Made by a program: the position numbers and the translations under genes | Notes under the pieces: model-generated | Seen by the model: the letters and a program-made list of their open reading frames with translations, nothing else | Told to the model about the DNA's origin: nothing | The model's database searches: none | Shown here: positions 1 to 9,102 of the stretch, in pieces | How the letters are laid out: every line of letters starts with the position of its first letter | How positions within the stretch are numbered: the stretch's first letter is position 1 | Assembly: GCF_000523515.1 (NCBI RefSeq) | Contig: NZ_AWRU01000031.1 | Coordinates: 105,682-169,681, forward strand | DNA length: 64,000 nt | Reading direction: 5' to 3' | Origin: Pedobacter sp. V48 | GTDB taxonomy: Bacteria; Bacteroidota; Bacteroidia; Sphingobacteriales; Sphingobacteriaceae

Positions 1-1
1 G

Positions 2-3000
2 CAAACTGTAGAGCAAACTGTAACTACACCCATAGAAAGCCAGATCAATGGTACTCCGGGCATGAAATACATGTCATCGAACAGTACATCTGATGGCCGC
101 TCGGCAATAACCGTTACTTTTGATGTGGGTACAAACATAGATGTCGCCGCCCTCGATGTTCAAAACAGGGTGGGTATTGCAGAACCTGCCTTACCCGAAG
201 CGGTAAGACGTTTAGGAGTAACCACTAAAAAAGCAAACAACGATATTTTGATGGTGCTTGGACTTTACTCTCCTAATGGCACTTATGATCAGAAATTCAT
301 TTCGAACTACGTAAACTTATACGTAAAAGACGCTCTATTAAGGATTAAAGGTGTTGGAGATGTTCAGGCATTCGGTCAGCCTTTTAGTATGAGGATCTGG
401 CTTGATGCCAACAAACTTGCCAGACTGAACTTAACCCCAGCAGATGTTTCGGCTGCAATTGCAGAACAAAACTCTAGAATCCCGGGTGGTACAGTAGGTG
501 GCCCTCCTCAAAACAGCAATCAAACTTTCGAATTCTCAGTAATCCTTGATGGTGACCTGAGTACGGAAGAGCAGTTTAGAGACATTGTAGTAAAAACAGG
601 AGCCGATGGTTCTGCAGTTTACTTAAGAGATGTAGCCAGAGTAGAGCTTGGTGAGTTTGCTTATTCAACCAATTCAAAGATAAACGGTAAGGTGTCCTCT
701 ATGATGGCCATCAACCAAACTCCAGGTGGTAATGCTGTGCAAACAGCCGATGGAATAGATAAAGCCATGCTGGAGCTAAAAAAATCTTTCCCTAAGGATC
801 TGGATTATGTAGTGGCTTACGAAACGGTATCTATTGTAAAGGTTTCCATCAACGAGGTAGTTCATACCCTTGTAGAAGCCCTTATACTGGTAACGCTGGT
901 TGTATTTTTCTTCCTTCAAAGCTGGAGAGCAACGTTGATCCCAATTCTGGCGATCCCCGTTTCCATAATAGGTACTTTTATCTTCTTTACCCTTTTCGGA
1001 TTCTCTATAAACGTACTTACCATGTTTGGTTTCGTACTGGCCATCGGTATTGTGGTGGATGATGCGATTGTGGTGGTAGAAGCTGTGCAGCATTACATGG
1101 ATCACGAAGGACTTTCGGCACCTGATGCAACACGCAGGGCGATGAAAGACATCACCGCACCGGTAATTGCCATCGCATTAATACTTGCAGCTGTATTTAT
1201 TCCGGTAGGATTCATACCCGGCATGGTTGGTCAGTTGTATCAGCAATTTGCCATCACCATTGCAGTTTCGGTATTGATCTCGGCATTTATCGCTTTATCA
1301 TTAACACCGGCATTATGTTCATTGCTGCTTACACCAATGAACCTGAACAAAGATTCAAGGGGATTAAACAAGTTCTTCTTTAAATTTAATATATGGTTCG
1401 CCAATGTAACCAGCAAATACTCAAACGGTGTAAAATGGGCCTTAAAAAAGGCTCCTTTAATGATGATCATTTTGATCTGTCTTTATGTTGGAACCATTGG
1501 TTTATTTGCTAAAAAACCATCCGGTTTTATACCTAATGAAGATGCAGGAGTATTTTTGATGGGTGTTACTTTGCCAGAGGGAGCCTCTGCAGTACGTACC
1601 GATGCATTAATCAAAAGAGTTACAGAATCCATACTAAAAAAATACCCTGAGGTAAAAAATGTTACTTCAATTGGTGGTATCAACATCCTAAACAGATCAT
1701 TCAAATCTAATGCTGCCACATTCTTTGTGCAGTTAAAAGATTGGGACGACAGACCAGGGGACGTGGCTACAACTATCGCCAATATTTCTCAGGACTTTAA
1801 GGGTGACAAAGAAGGGAGTGTAATTGTTGTTGCACCGCCTCCCATTCCTGGATTGGGTATTAGTGGTGGTTTCTCTTTACAGATCCAGGAAAAACAAACC
1901 GGCGACATAAAGCAGTTTGAGGCCAACGTGGGCAAGTTCCTTGCTGCCGCCAATCAGAGACCGGAAATTGCGATGGCCTATACCCTATTTAATGCACGAA
2001 CTCCAAATTACCAGGTCCACGTTGATCGTGACCAGGCTAAAAAGATGGGCGTCTCAATAGGTACAGTTTATAGCACTATTTCCGCTTATCTGGGTAGTAG
2101 CTATGTAAACGACTTTACCAAATATGGAAGAAATTTCCGTGTAGTTACTCAGGCCGACACCAATTTCAGAAAAGGTATTGAGAACCTTAACGGTCTGTAT
2201 GTTAAAAATTCGGCAGGTGCCTCTGTACCATTAAGTTCAATAGTTAGCTATAACATAGTAGAAAAAGCTTCCATTATAAATCACTTTAACCTGTTCAGGT
2301 CTATTGAGGTAACAGGAGCGGCAAAACCAGGCTTTAGTTCTGGTGATGCCCTTACTGCAATGGAAGAAGTTGCAGCACAAACCTTACCGGCAAATTATTC
2401 CTATAATTTCTCCGGTTTGAGTTTAGAGGAAAAAGAAGCAGGTAACAGTACCACATTAATCTTTGCACTTATTATTGTTTTCGTATTCCTGTTACTCGCT
2501 TCTCTATATGAAAGTTGGTCTGTTCCATTCTCTATCCTTTTGGCTGTGCCACTTGGTCTGTTTGGAGCTATTCTGGCACTTACATTTTTGCCAAAACTCG
2601 ACAATAATATATACGCACAGGTCGGTTTAATTACACTGATTGGTCTTTCTGCAAAAAATGCAATCCTTATTGTCGAATTTGCGAAAGAACGTGTGGATTG
2701 GGGTATGGAGTTAATTGCAGCTACAATTGAAGCAGTGAAACTTCGTTTACGCCCAATTATCATGACATCTCTGGCCTTTATATTAGGGGTTATTCCATTG
2801 ATTATTTCTCATGGTGCAGGTGCTGTTTCCAGGATGACAATCGGCTGGACAGTTGCAGCAGGTATGCTTTCGGCAACCATTCTTGCCATATTTATTGTAC
2901 CTGTATTATTTGTGTTAATTACTAAGCTTGCGTATGGTAAAAAGAAACTTGCAGAATTGCAGGCTTCTTATAAACCAGAAGAACATAAAGATACTTTGCA

Positions 3001-3010
3001 TGCCGATTAA
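2..3010 (+). CDS. RND multidrug efflux permease, HAE-1 type (5' end outside window)
   Basis: Inner-membrane proton-driven drug exporter that works with a periplasmic adaptor and an outer-membrane channel. The reading frame is already open at base 2: residues before the first Met read QTVEQTVTTPIESQINGTPG, the conserved start of the first periplasmic porter domain, so the ATG at base 62 is internal. About 1002 residues are visible and roughly 45, including TM1, are missing on the left. The TM4 proton-relay motif GIVVDDAIVVVEAV and the second membrane half with LIGLSAKNAILIVEFAKE are present. The protein ends with a charged cytoplasmic tail. Its adaptor would be expected just left of the window. 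It is paralogous to the pump at 30657-33833. Family is certain, substrate unknown. Confidence 0.95.
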   Translation, partial: QTVEQTVTTPIESQINGTPGMKYMSSNSTSDGRSAITVTFDVGTNIDVAALDVQNRVGIAEPALPEAVRRLGVTTKKANNDILMVLGLYSPNGTYDQKFISNYVNLYVKDALLRIKGVGDVQAFGQPFSMRIWLDANKLARLNLTPADVSAAIAEQNSRIPGGTVGGPPQNSNQTFEFSVILDGDLSTEEQFRDIVVKTGADGSAVYLRDVARVELGEFAYSTNSKINGKVSSMMAINQTPGGNAVQTADGIDKAMLELKKSFPKDLDYVVAYETVSIVKVSINEVVHTLVEALILVTLVVFFFLQSWRATLIPILAIPVSIIGTFIFFTLFGFSINVLTMFGFVLAIGIVVDDAIVVVEAVQHYMDHEGLSAPDATRRAMKDITAPVIAIALILAAVFIPVGFIPGMVGQLYQQFAITIAVSVLISAFIALSLTPALCSLLLTPMNLNKDSRGLNKFFFKFNIWFANVTSKYSNGVKWALKKAPLMMIILICLYVGTIGLFAKKPSGFIPNEDAGVFLMGVTLPEGASAVRTDALIKRVTESILKKYPEVKNVTSIGGINILNRSFKSNAATFFVQLKDWDDRPGDVATTIANISQDFKGDKEGSVIVVAPPPIPGLGISGGFSLQIQEKQTGDIKQFEANVGKFLAAANQRPEIAMAYTLFNARTPNYQVHVDRDQAKKMGVSIGTVYSTISAYLGSSYVNDFTKYGRNFRVVTQADTNFRKGIENLNGLYVKNSAGASVPLSSIVSYNIVEKASIINHFNLFRSIEVTGAAKPGFSSGDALTAMEEVAAQTLPANYSYNFSGLSLEEKEAGNSTTLIFALIIVFVFLLLASLYESWSVPFSILLAVPLGLFGAILALTFLPKLDNNIYAQVGLITLIGLSAKNAILIVEFAKERVDWGMELIAATIEAVKLRLRPIIMTSLAFILGVIPLIISHGAGAVSRMTIGWTVAAGMLSATILAIFIVPVLFVLITKLAYGKKKLAELQASYKPEEHKDTLHAD

Positions 3011-3037
3011 GCTGTAAAGAGTAAGGTTTAAACACGT

Positions 3038-3066
3038 AAAAAGCTGACCATATGGTTGGCTTTTTC
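3038..3066 (+). terminator. Rho-independent terminator after the RND gene
   Basis: AAAAAGC at 3038-3044 pairs with GCTTTTT at 3059-3065. The inner ACCATATGGT is self-complementary and two G-U wobbles join the arms. The hairpin ends in a T run 28 bases after the RND stop codon. Confidence 0.75.
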
Positions 3067-3146
3067 TATATACAAGTATTTGATAATGGATGTATTTTAT
3101 TACATTACGTACCTGTTTAATCAGCGTCCATATGGTTAGTTTTATT

Positions 3147-4469
3147 ATGCGAAAATCAACACTTTTAAAAACCTTGTTTAGTATTGCAAGTTTTACCCTT
3201 GCATCTTTTCAGAATATATCTGCCCAGCAAAAACCCAATATTGTATTTGTTTTAACAGATGATATGGGCTACGCTGATTTGGGTTGCTATGGTAATCCGG
3301 TTATAGAAACACCTTTCTTAGATCAAATGGCCGCCAAAGGTATTAAGGCTACCAATTTCGCACTGGCATCTCCAACCTGTTCGCCGTCACGTGCGGCATT
3401 TCTTACCGGTCGATACCCTACCAGATACAATATCCCTGCGCCTTTAGGGCCTGGTTCTGATCAGGGTTTGCCTGCCTCAGAACTTACAATGGCTGAAATT
3501 TTAAAAACCGGTGGGTATAAAACCAACATGATTGGTAAATGGCATTTGGGCGACAAAAAGGCTAACCTGCCAATGGAACAAGGTTTTGATAATTATTACG
3601 GATTGCTATATAGCCACGATTACCGCAGCCCTTATGTGCAAACCGACACCACCATTAAACTGTACCGAAACTATAAGCCAGAGGTCTACAAGCCTGCTGA
3701 TAGCTCACTAACCTCTTTATACAACAATGAAGCTATAAAGTACATTAAAAAACAAAAAAAGGGGGAACCATTCTTTCTATATCTTGCCTATAACATGCCT
3801 CATTTACCAGTATATTTTGCTGCCCACAAAAAGAATAGCGACTTAACACATGGCGGGGAACTTGGTTACGTTGTAAACGAAATGGACAGAGGTTTAAGTC
3901 AAATCTGGAAAACATTGGAACAACAAGGCTTAGCCGACAATACTATTTTTATTTTTACGAGCGATAATGGCCCCTGGACTAATTACCCTGAAAGGATGTC
4001 TGGAGATGGTAAAACACGACAGAACCATGTCGGATACGCCGGAATATTCCGCGGCAGTAAGGCTACTACCTATGAAGGTGGCACAAGGGTTCCATTTATC
4101 TTATACTGGAAAGGACACACACAAGCACAGGTTCAGAAACAACTTTTTAGCAGTGTTGATTTATTGCCTACCCTGGCCGAATGGAGTGGTACTAAACTAC
4201 CTGATAACCTTAAAATTGACGGGCAATCAGTAACTCCATTATTTACTAAAAAAGACGTACCCTTCCAGCATCAACCAGTATACTACGTCCATTACGGTGT
4301 TCCGGAAGTAGCCCGCATAGGAGATTGGAAACTTAGAAGAACCAAAGAAAGCGGGATAGAATTATTCAATCTGGCAGAGGATCCTTCAGAACGGGTAAAT
4401 TTAAATAACGATTATCCGGAGGAATCCAAAAAGCTATTAAAAATACTAGACAATTATCCTGACAAATAA
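3147..4469 (+). CDS. Secreted arylsulfatase-family sulfatase, type I
   Basis: Hydrolyses a sulfate ester, probably of a polysaccharide or glycan, in the periplasm or outside the cell. From the Met at 3147 (440 aa) there is a Sec signal peptide ending near NISAQ. The frame also opens at 3090 and 3132, but those starts put polar residues before the hydrophobic core. The metal-binding DD pair is at residues 38-39. The sulfatase signature [16 protein letters not shown] starts at Cys78, the residue an FGE enzyme converts to formylglycine. GKWHLG and the downstream HLP and SDNGPW motifs are also present. No sulfatase maturase, SusCD pair or other polysaccharide-locus gene lies next to it, so the substrate cannot be inferred. 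It stands alone between a terminator and a palindromic element. Confidence 0.9.
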   Translation: MRKSTLLKTLFSIASFTLASFQNISAQQKPNIVFVLTDDMGYADLGCYGNPVIETPFLDQMAAKGIKATNFALASPTCSPSRAAFLTGRYPTRYNIPAPLGPGSDQGLPASELTMAEILKTGGYKTNMIGKWHLGDKKANLPMEQGFDNYYGLLYSHDYRSPYVQTDTTIKLYRNYKPEVYKPADSSLTSLYNNEAIKYIKKQKKGEPFFLYLAYNMPHLPVYFAAHKKNSDLTHGGELGYVVNEMDRGLSQIWKTLEQQGLADNTIFIFTSDNGPWTNYPERMSGDGKTRQNHVGYAGIFRGSKATTYEGGTRVPFILYWKGHTQAQVQKQLFSSVDLLPTLAEWSGTKLPDNLKIDGQSVTPLFTKKDVPFQHQPVYYVHYGVPEVARIGDWKLRRTKESGIELFNLAEDPSERVNLNNDYPEESKKLLKILDNYPDK

Positions 4470-4483
4470 GGTTTTAAGCCTGG

Positions 4484-4553
4484 GTTGCTAAGGTCTTGCC
4501 AGGGCTTTCAGTGGGCTTTAGCCCTACCAAGGCCCTGGCAACCCCCTAGCAAC
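4484..4553. repeat. GC-rich nested palindrome between convergent genes
   Basis: Outer arms at 4484-4493 and 4544-4553 match 9 of 10. Inner arms TTGCCAGGGC (4496-4505) and GCCCTGGCAA (4532-4541) are perfect. The interior has GGGCTTTAGCCC (4513-4524). The element could fold as a branched cruciform. It is much more GC-rich than its surroundings and fills the gap between the sulfatase and the opposing aminotransferase gene. It has no long T tract, so it is not a typical terminator. A REP- or MITE-like element is possible. I saw no second copy in this window. Confidence 0.6.
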
Positions 4554-4576
4554 GCCCTCTCAACTACGGTATATAA

Positions 4577-5416
4577 TTAAAGTGCATTTAGCTTGTCGCT
4601 AAGCAACTTAGTTACTTCGTTAAAGTAACGTTTACGGCCGTAACCCATTACCCAGCGGATGCCTCCTAAAGCATTGGTAATAAAAACTTCTTCAGCTTCT
4701 TTTAATACTTCAGGGTTTATTTGTGCTTGTATTACAGGAATTTCGTTGGTTTTGGCAATATTCATTACCACATTTCTCATTACCCCTGCAATACAACCTT
4801 CTGTTAAAGCCGGTGTATAAATCTGTTTATCGTAAACCACAAAAATATTGGAACTGATGCTCTCGCATAAAAAGCCATTTTGGTTCAAAATAAAAGCCTC
4901 ATCAAGGTTGTATTGTTTTTTATACAGCCCAGCCATTACATAAACTAAAGAATTGCAGGTCTTATAATTTGAAAGTTTATCAACAGGCTTTGTAAGTTCA
5001 TCAAATACGTCAACAATTAATCCTTTTTTATTGAGTTCGTATGTGCTTTCGGTTAATGCAGATGCCTCCAATACATATCCCGATTTGTTGCTGTTTGGCG
5101 TATATAACCCATCGCCTGCCCTGTAAACAGACAATCTGAACCTTACATTATCTTTAAGCTTGTTCTTTTTACAAAGCTCATTGGTTTTTTGTTTCAGAAA
5201 ATATTCATCGAACAAAGTTGCACTCTCCATTTTAAGAGCTTTCATTCCAGCTCTTAACCTATCGGCATGCAATTCGGCAAACTTAAGTTTTCCGCCAGAC
5301 ATTCGCATAGATTCAAAAAGGCCATCACCATACCTGAAACTGCGGTTATCAGCAGTTATAATAGGTTGATTTTTTAATATAAATTCGTCGTTATGTAAAA
5401 TGTACTCTTGCTGCAT
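4577..5416 (-). CDS. Fold-type IV PLP enzyme; possible 4-amino-4-deoxychorismate lyase
   Basis: PLP-dependent enzyme of the class IV aminotransferase family, which includes branched-chain and D-amino-acid aminotransferases and aminodeoxychorismate lyase (PabC). The 279 residues match the family length. RYGDGLFESMR is near residue 28, the expected PLP-binding lysine is Lys152 (KLSNYKTCN), and the cofactor-phosphate region is FLCESISSNIF. The start codon abuts the stop of the upstream rluD-like gene with no spacing, so the two are probably co-translated. PabB is encoded at 17264-18514 and folC at 57488-58774, which makes a folate role as PabC attractive. The sequence alone does not settle the substrate. 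Confidence 0.85.
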   Translation of the reverse strand: MQQEYILHNDEFILKNQPIITADNRSFRYGDGLFESMRMSGGKLKFAELHADRLRAGMKALKMESATLFDEYFLKQKTNELCKKNKLKDNVRFRLSVYRAGDGLYTPNSNKSGYVLEASALTESTYELNKKGLIVDVFDELTKPVDKLSNYKTCNSLVYVMAGLYKKQYNLDEAFILNQNGFLCESISSNIFVVYDKQIYTPALTEGCIAGVMRNVVMNIAKTNEIPVIQAQINPEVLKEAEEVFITNALGGIRWVMGYGRKRYFNEVTKLLSDKLNAL

Positions 5417-6448
5417 TTATTGAGGCTCTACGATATAGTTTCTCCATTTATTTAAAGCTGTATCGAAATCGGGTGGCAAAGGTGCTTCAAATTCCATATA
5501 CTTTTTAGTAGTTGGATGAATAAAACCTAAAGTTTGTGCATGTAAAGCCTGTCGTGGTAAAATATTAAAGCTGTTTTGTACAAACTGCTTGTATTTATTA
5601 AAGGTAGTCCCTTTTAATATTTTATCACCTCCATAATTTGCATCATTAAATAATGGATGCCCTATATGCTGCATATGTGCCCTGATTTGATGTGTTCTTC
5701 CCGTTTCAAGTTGACAACTAATTAGTGTTACATATCCTAAACGTTCCAGAACGGTATAATGTGTTACAGACCACTTACCTTTTTCTTCATCATCGTAAAC
5801 GTCCATCACTATTCTATTCTTAGCGCTACGGCCGATATAACCTGTAACAGTACCATCCTGCTCTATATCGCCCCAGGCTAAGGCAACATATTTACGGGTA
5901 ATGCTATGATCAAAAAATTGCTTGGCAAGTTTGGTCATGGTGATTTCGTTCTTACTAATCAGCAATAAGCCGGAGGTATCTTTATCAATACGGTGCACCA
6001 AACCAGGCCTACCCTCATTACCTGGCAATTGTGGCAATTGCTCAAAATGAAAGGCAAGCGCATTTACCAGTGTACCTGTATAGTTATTATATCCGGGATG
6101 GACTACCATTCCTGCTGGTTTATTTACTACCAAAAGATCAGCATCCTCATAAACGATATCTAGTGGAATATCTTCAGGGTAAACTTCAGTGTCTCTTGGA
6201 GGATGTGGAAATACAACAGATATTTCATCTGCCGGCTTTACTTTATAGCTCGGTTTTACTGTTTTTTGATTAACCAGAACGTTTCCCGCGTCTATTGCGT
6301 TTTGAATGCGGTTACGGGAAGCATTTTCTACCCTATACATTAAAAACTTATCAATGCGCAATAAAGACTGTCCTTTATCAACAACAATGTTCAAATGTTC
6401 ATACAGATCCTGCTCCTCTAATTCTGCCCCGCTGTTGTTGTTTTCCAT
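5417..6448 (-). CDS. rluD: RluA/RluD-family 23S rRNA pseudouridine synthase
   Basis: Isomerises uridines in large-subunit rRNA (RluD acts on helix 69). An S4 RNA-binding domain at about residues 25-85 (IDKFLMYRVENASRNRIQNAI) is followed by the catalytic domain. The catalytic aspartate is Asp155 in GLVHRIDKDTSG, and the GRTHQIRAHM motif follows. Length (343 aa) and domain order match RluD. An acidic N-terminal tail of about 20 residues precedes the S4 domain. It is the first gene of a two-gene minus-strand unit. RluD versus RluC subclass is inferred. Confidence 0.88.
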   Translation of the reverse strand: MENNNSGAELEEQDLYEHLNIVVDKGQSLLRIDKFLMYRVENASRNRIQNAIDAGNVLVNQKTVKPSYKVKPADEISVVFPHPPRDTEVYPEDIPLDIVYEDADLLVVNKPAGMVVHPGYNNYTGTLVNALAFHFEQLPQLPGNEGRPGLVHRIDKDTSGLLLISKNEITMTKLAKQFFDHSITRKYVALAWGDIEQDGTVTGYIGRSAKNRIVMDVYDDEEKGKWSVTHYTVLERLGYVTLISCQLETGRTHQIRAHMQHIGHPLFNDANYGGDKILKGTTFNKYKQFVQNSFNILPRQALHAQTLGFIHPTTKKYMEFEAPLPPDFDTALNKWRNYIVEPQ

Positions 6449-6541
6449 TAAAATTGTGTTTTATTTCTATTAATTAATCATTAAATGCTCCTGCAATATC
6501 CCTCAATTTTAATATTTCGGGGTTTTAGCGATTTCGTTTTG

Positions 6542-6549
6542 CAAAACTA
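6542..6549 (-). promoter_or_regulatory. Candidate -7 element for the rluD unit
   Basis: Reads TAGTTTTG on the minus strand, matching TAnnTTTG. No good -33 TTTG is seen at the usual distance. A start site near 6535 would give a leader of about 85 bases. Confidence 0.35.
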
Positions 6550-6735
6550 ATCTTTAGCAACAACATATTTAGAAAAGAAATTGGCCTATTATTTGAGAAG
6601 TGCATGATCCAGACTAAATAATCTTACTATGAAAAATTTTACTGAGAACATAAAAGTAATTCTTAACTTCTTTCCTTATTTGATTAAAAAAATCTACTTT
6701 AAGCATTAATTAATACTGTTTAATAAAAGGCTATT

Positions 6736-6743
6736 TATATTTG
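6736..6743 (+). promoter_or_regulatory. Candidate -7 element, nearly abutting the start codon
   Basis: TATATTTG matches TAnnTTTG and ends 4 bases before the ATG at 6748. Transcription would begin at or within a few bases of the start codon, implying a leaderless mRNA. No clear -33 TTTG is seen. Confidence 0.4.
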
Positions 6744-6747
6744 TACA

Positions 6748-7623
6748 ATGTTTACAGATATTTATAGTCCTATACATCAATTAAAGCACCCTGCAAGAAA
6801 CCAGGTATTGGTAAAAAGAGATGATTTAATTGATCCTTATATTTCTGGAAACAAATGGCGTAAGCTAAAATACATCTTAAAAGATGTACAGAAAAACAAT
6901 AAAAAACACATTGTTACTTTCGGTGGAGCCTTTTCTAATCACCTTGTTGCAACGGCAGCTGCTTGTGCCAGGGCTGATCTAAAAAGCACAGCTTTTGTGC
7001 GTGGCGAAGTGGTAAGCAATGAAATGCTATTGCTTTGCAAGCTGTTTGGGATGAATTTAATTTTTACCGACAGAGACAGTTACAGAAACAAACCATTATT
7101 ATTTGATGCTCATTTTGGAACGGATCCTGACGCTTATTTTGTTGATGAGGGCGGTGCCGGTGCAGAAGCTGTTAGAGGCTGCGCAGAGATTATTGCTGAA
7201 CTACCTCAGGATATTGATCATCTGTTTTGCGCCGCAGGAACAGGAACCACTGCTGCAGGTCTGTTAAAAGGAATTCATCAGCGTAAGTTAAAAACTCAAC
7301 TTCATGTAGTACCCGTTTTAAAAGGCGGTGACTTTATTGCCGATGAAATTTATAAGCATACCGGAAACATTGAGCAACTGGTTATGCATACTGATTATCA
7401 TTTTGGTGGATACGCCAAAACCCCTCCTGCATTGATTGAATTTATTAAAAATTTTATTGCTGATGAGGGGATGCTTATTGACCCCGTATATACCTCAAAA
7501 ATGTTCTTCGCAATTGACGACCTGATAGGCAATAATTACTTTAAAAAAGAAGATAAAATAATTGCCATCCATACCGGTGGTTTACTGGGAATCTGGGGTA
7601 TGAAAGATAAGTTTATTTATTAA
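6748..7623 (+). CDS. ACC deaminase / D-cysteine desulfhydrase-like PLP enzyme
   Basis: Fold-type II PLP enzyme of the group that includes 1-aminocyclopropane-1-carboxylate deaminase and D-cysteine desulfhydrase. The likely PLP lysine is Lys36 in SGNKWRKLKY. FGGAFSNHLVATAAA and the glycine-rich phosphate-binding loop CAAGTGTTAAGLLKG follow. At 291 aa it is a little shorter than the usual 320-340, mainly at the N-terminus, although the VLVKRDDLI block is intact. It precedes the lysine aminotransferase gene, but that gene has its own promoter. True ACC deaminase activity is uncommon in this subgroup, and the substrate is undetermined. Confidence 0.8.
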   Translation: MFTDIYSPIHQLKHPARNQVLVKRDDLIDPYISGNKWRKLKYILKDVQKNNKKHIVTFGGAFSNHLVATAAACARADLKSTAFVRGEVVSNEMLLLCKLFGMNLIFTDRDSYRNKPLLFDAHFGTDPDAYFVDEGGAGAEAVRGCAEIIAELPQDIDHLFCAAGTGTTAAGLLKGIHQRKLKTQLHVVPVLKGGDFIADEIYKHTGNIEQLVMHTDYHFGGYAKTPPALIEFIKNFIADEGMLIDPVYTSKMFFAIDDLIGNNYFKKEDKIIAIHTGGLLGIWGMKDKFIY

Positions 7624-7636
7624 CACTTGTTAGACC

Positions 7637-7653
7637 GAAATAGATTCTATTTC
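7637..7653. repeat. Perfect 7-bp dyad upstream of the lysine aminotransferase promoter
   Basis: GAAATAG, a 3-base loop, then CTATTTC. No T run follows on either strand, so it is not a classic terminator. It could be an operator, roughly 65 bases before the -33 element at 7717. Confidence 0.35.
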
Positions 7654-7716
7654 AAAAACATACTTTAAATCGTTTAAACCTAGTTTTTACTTCTAAGGGT
7701 TCAAATAGTGCCCGCA

Positions 7717-7747
7717 TTTGTTAATTTGGGGGTTTTTATTACATTTG
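7717..7747 (+). promoter_or_regulatory. Consensus Bacteroidetes promoter for lat
   Basis: TTTG at 7717-7720, exactly 19 bases, then TACATTTG at 7740-7747, a full match to TTTG-N19-TAnnTTTG. Transcription should start near 7753. That lies downstream of the GTG at 7708, so the GTG cannot be the start on this transcript, and the ATG at 7771 is chosen. Confidence 0.8.
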
Positions 7748-7770
7748 ATACGTATCAAAACATAGAAATT

Positions 7771-9102
7771 ATGTATCAACTAACTGTAGCTCCAGAGCAG
7801 GTAAATGAAACTTTAAGCAAACACATTTTAGCAGATGGTTTTGACCTTACATACGATATGGAAAAAAGCCAGGGGGCTTATATTTATGATTCGAAATATA
7901 AGCGTTCTCTGCTCGATTTTTTTACTTGCTTTGCGTCTGTTCCTTTGGGCTACAACCATCCTAAAATGATAAATGATGAGGCTTTCAAGAAAAATCTTCT
8001 ACAGGCCGCATTAGCCAATCCTTCTAATTCGGATGTATATACGCAACAATACGCTCAGTTCGTAGATACCTTTGCAAAAATTGGTATCCCTTCATATTTA
8101 CCTCATGCTTTTTTTATTGCAGGAGGTGGACTTGCAGTTGAAAATGCCCTTAAGGTGGCTATGGACTGGAAGATTCAAAAGAATTTTGCTAAAGGATATA
8201 AAGAAGAAAGGGGTTTTAAAGTACTTCATTTCGAAAAAGCTTTTCATGGCAGAACTGGTTATACCTTAAGTTTAACCAATACGCTTCCTGATAAAACCAA
8301 ATGGTTTGCTAAATTCGATTGGCCAAGAGTGTCTGTCCCGGTAGTAAAATTTCCATTGGATGGCGACAACTTAAGGACAGCTGTTGAGACAGAAGAAACA
8401 TCCATTGCTCAGATAAAACAAGCCTTTGCCGATAATAAAGATGACATCTGTGCAATTATTGTTGAGCCAATTCAATCTGAAGGTGGAGATAATCATTTAC
8501 GTGAAGAATTTTTAATTCAGTTAAAAGCATTGGCTGATGAAAATGATGCTTTTCTAATCTACGACGAGGTGCAGACCGGAGTTGGCCTTACTGGCAAATT
8601 TTGGTGCCACCAGCATTATAGTGAAAAAGCGCGTCCGGATATTATTGCATTTGGCAAAAAGATGCAGGTATGTGGAATTTTGGTAGGCAACAAAGTTGAT
8701 CAGATAGATAGTAACGTATTTAAAGTACCCTCTAGAATTAACTCTACCTGGGGTGGCAATTTGGTTGATATGGTTCGTTCTTCGCAAATCCTTCAAATTG
8801 TTGCAGAAGATAACCTATGCGATAACGCGGCAGTTGTTGGCCAATATTTAAAAGAAGGCCTGCAAACACTAGCCGGAAAGTATGATAAAGTAACCAATGT
8901 TAGAGGTAAGGGCTTACTTTGTGCTTTCGACTTTCCAAATAAAAGCATGCGCGATGAGTTTATAAAAAAAGGAATGCAGCATAATGTAATGTTTTTAGGC
9001 TGCGGAAATCAGACCATAAGATTCAGACCTGCGTTATGTATGGAGAAAAAACATATTGACGAAGGTTTAGCAATCATGGAAACCATTCTACCAGCCTTAT
9101 AA
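7771..9102 (+). CDS. lat: L-lysine 6-aminotransferase
   Basis: Class III PLP aminotransferase moving the epsilon-amino group of L-lysine to 2-oxoglutarate, which yields 2-aminoadipate 6-semialdehyde. The 443-aa protein carries family blocks FFTCFASVPLGYNHPKM, FIAGGGLAVENALKVAMDWK and HGRTGYTLSLTNT, the cofactor motif IYDEVQTGVG, and the PLP lysine within IIAFGKKMQ. The start at MYQLTV is supported by the promoter just upstream. Its stop overlaps the next gene's ATG by one base (TAATG). The acyl-CoA dehydrogenase on the opposite strand could act later in a lysine-to-2-aminoadipate-to-glutaryl-CoA route. The annotation is strong, the pathway link inferred. Confidence 0.9.
   Translation: MYQLTVAPEQVNETLSKHILADGFDLTYDMEKSQGAYIYDSKYKRSLLDFFTCFASVPLGYNHPKMINDEAFKKNLLQAALANPSNSDVYTQQYAQFVDTFAKIGIPSYLPHAFFIAGGGLAVENALKVAMDWKIQKNFAKGYKEERGFKVLHFEKAFHGRTGYTLSLTNTLPDKTKWFAKFDWPRVSVPVVKFPLDGDNLRTAVETEETSIAQIKQAFADNKDDICAIIVEPIQSEGGDNHLREEFLIQLKALADENDAFLIYDEVQTGVGLTGKFWCHQHYSEKARPDIIAFGKKMQVCGILVGNKVDQIDSNVFKVPSRINSTWGGNLVDMVRSSQILQIVAEDNLCDNAAVVGQYLKEGLQTLAGKYDKVTNVRGKGLLCAFDFPNKSMRDEFIKKGMQHNVMFLGCGNQTIRFRPALCMEKKHIDEGLAIMETILPAL

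Larger units (their letters stand above)
6449..6747. other. Divergent intergenic region
   Basis: Very AT-rich, with no ORF or RNA gene visible. It holds a minus-strand -7 candidate TAGTTTTG (6542-6549) for rluD next to the perfect palindrome GTTTTGCAAAAC (6536-6547), and a plus-strand -7 candidate at 6736-6743. Confidence 0.5.

Noticed and set aside
1483-1782. Antisense ORFs inside the RND gene
   Set aside because: The opposite strand encodes conserved RND porter sequence, and these translations have no recognisable start context or domain.
7708-7770. Upstream GTG extension of lat
   Set aside because: A consensus promoter lies inside it, so the codon would not be transcribed, and the extra residues do not resemble the enzyme family.
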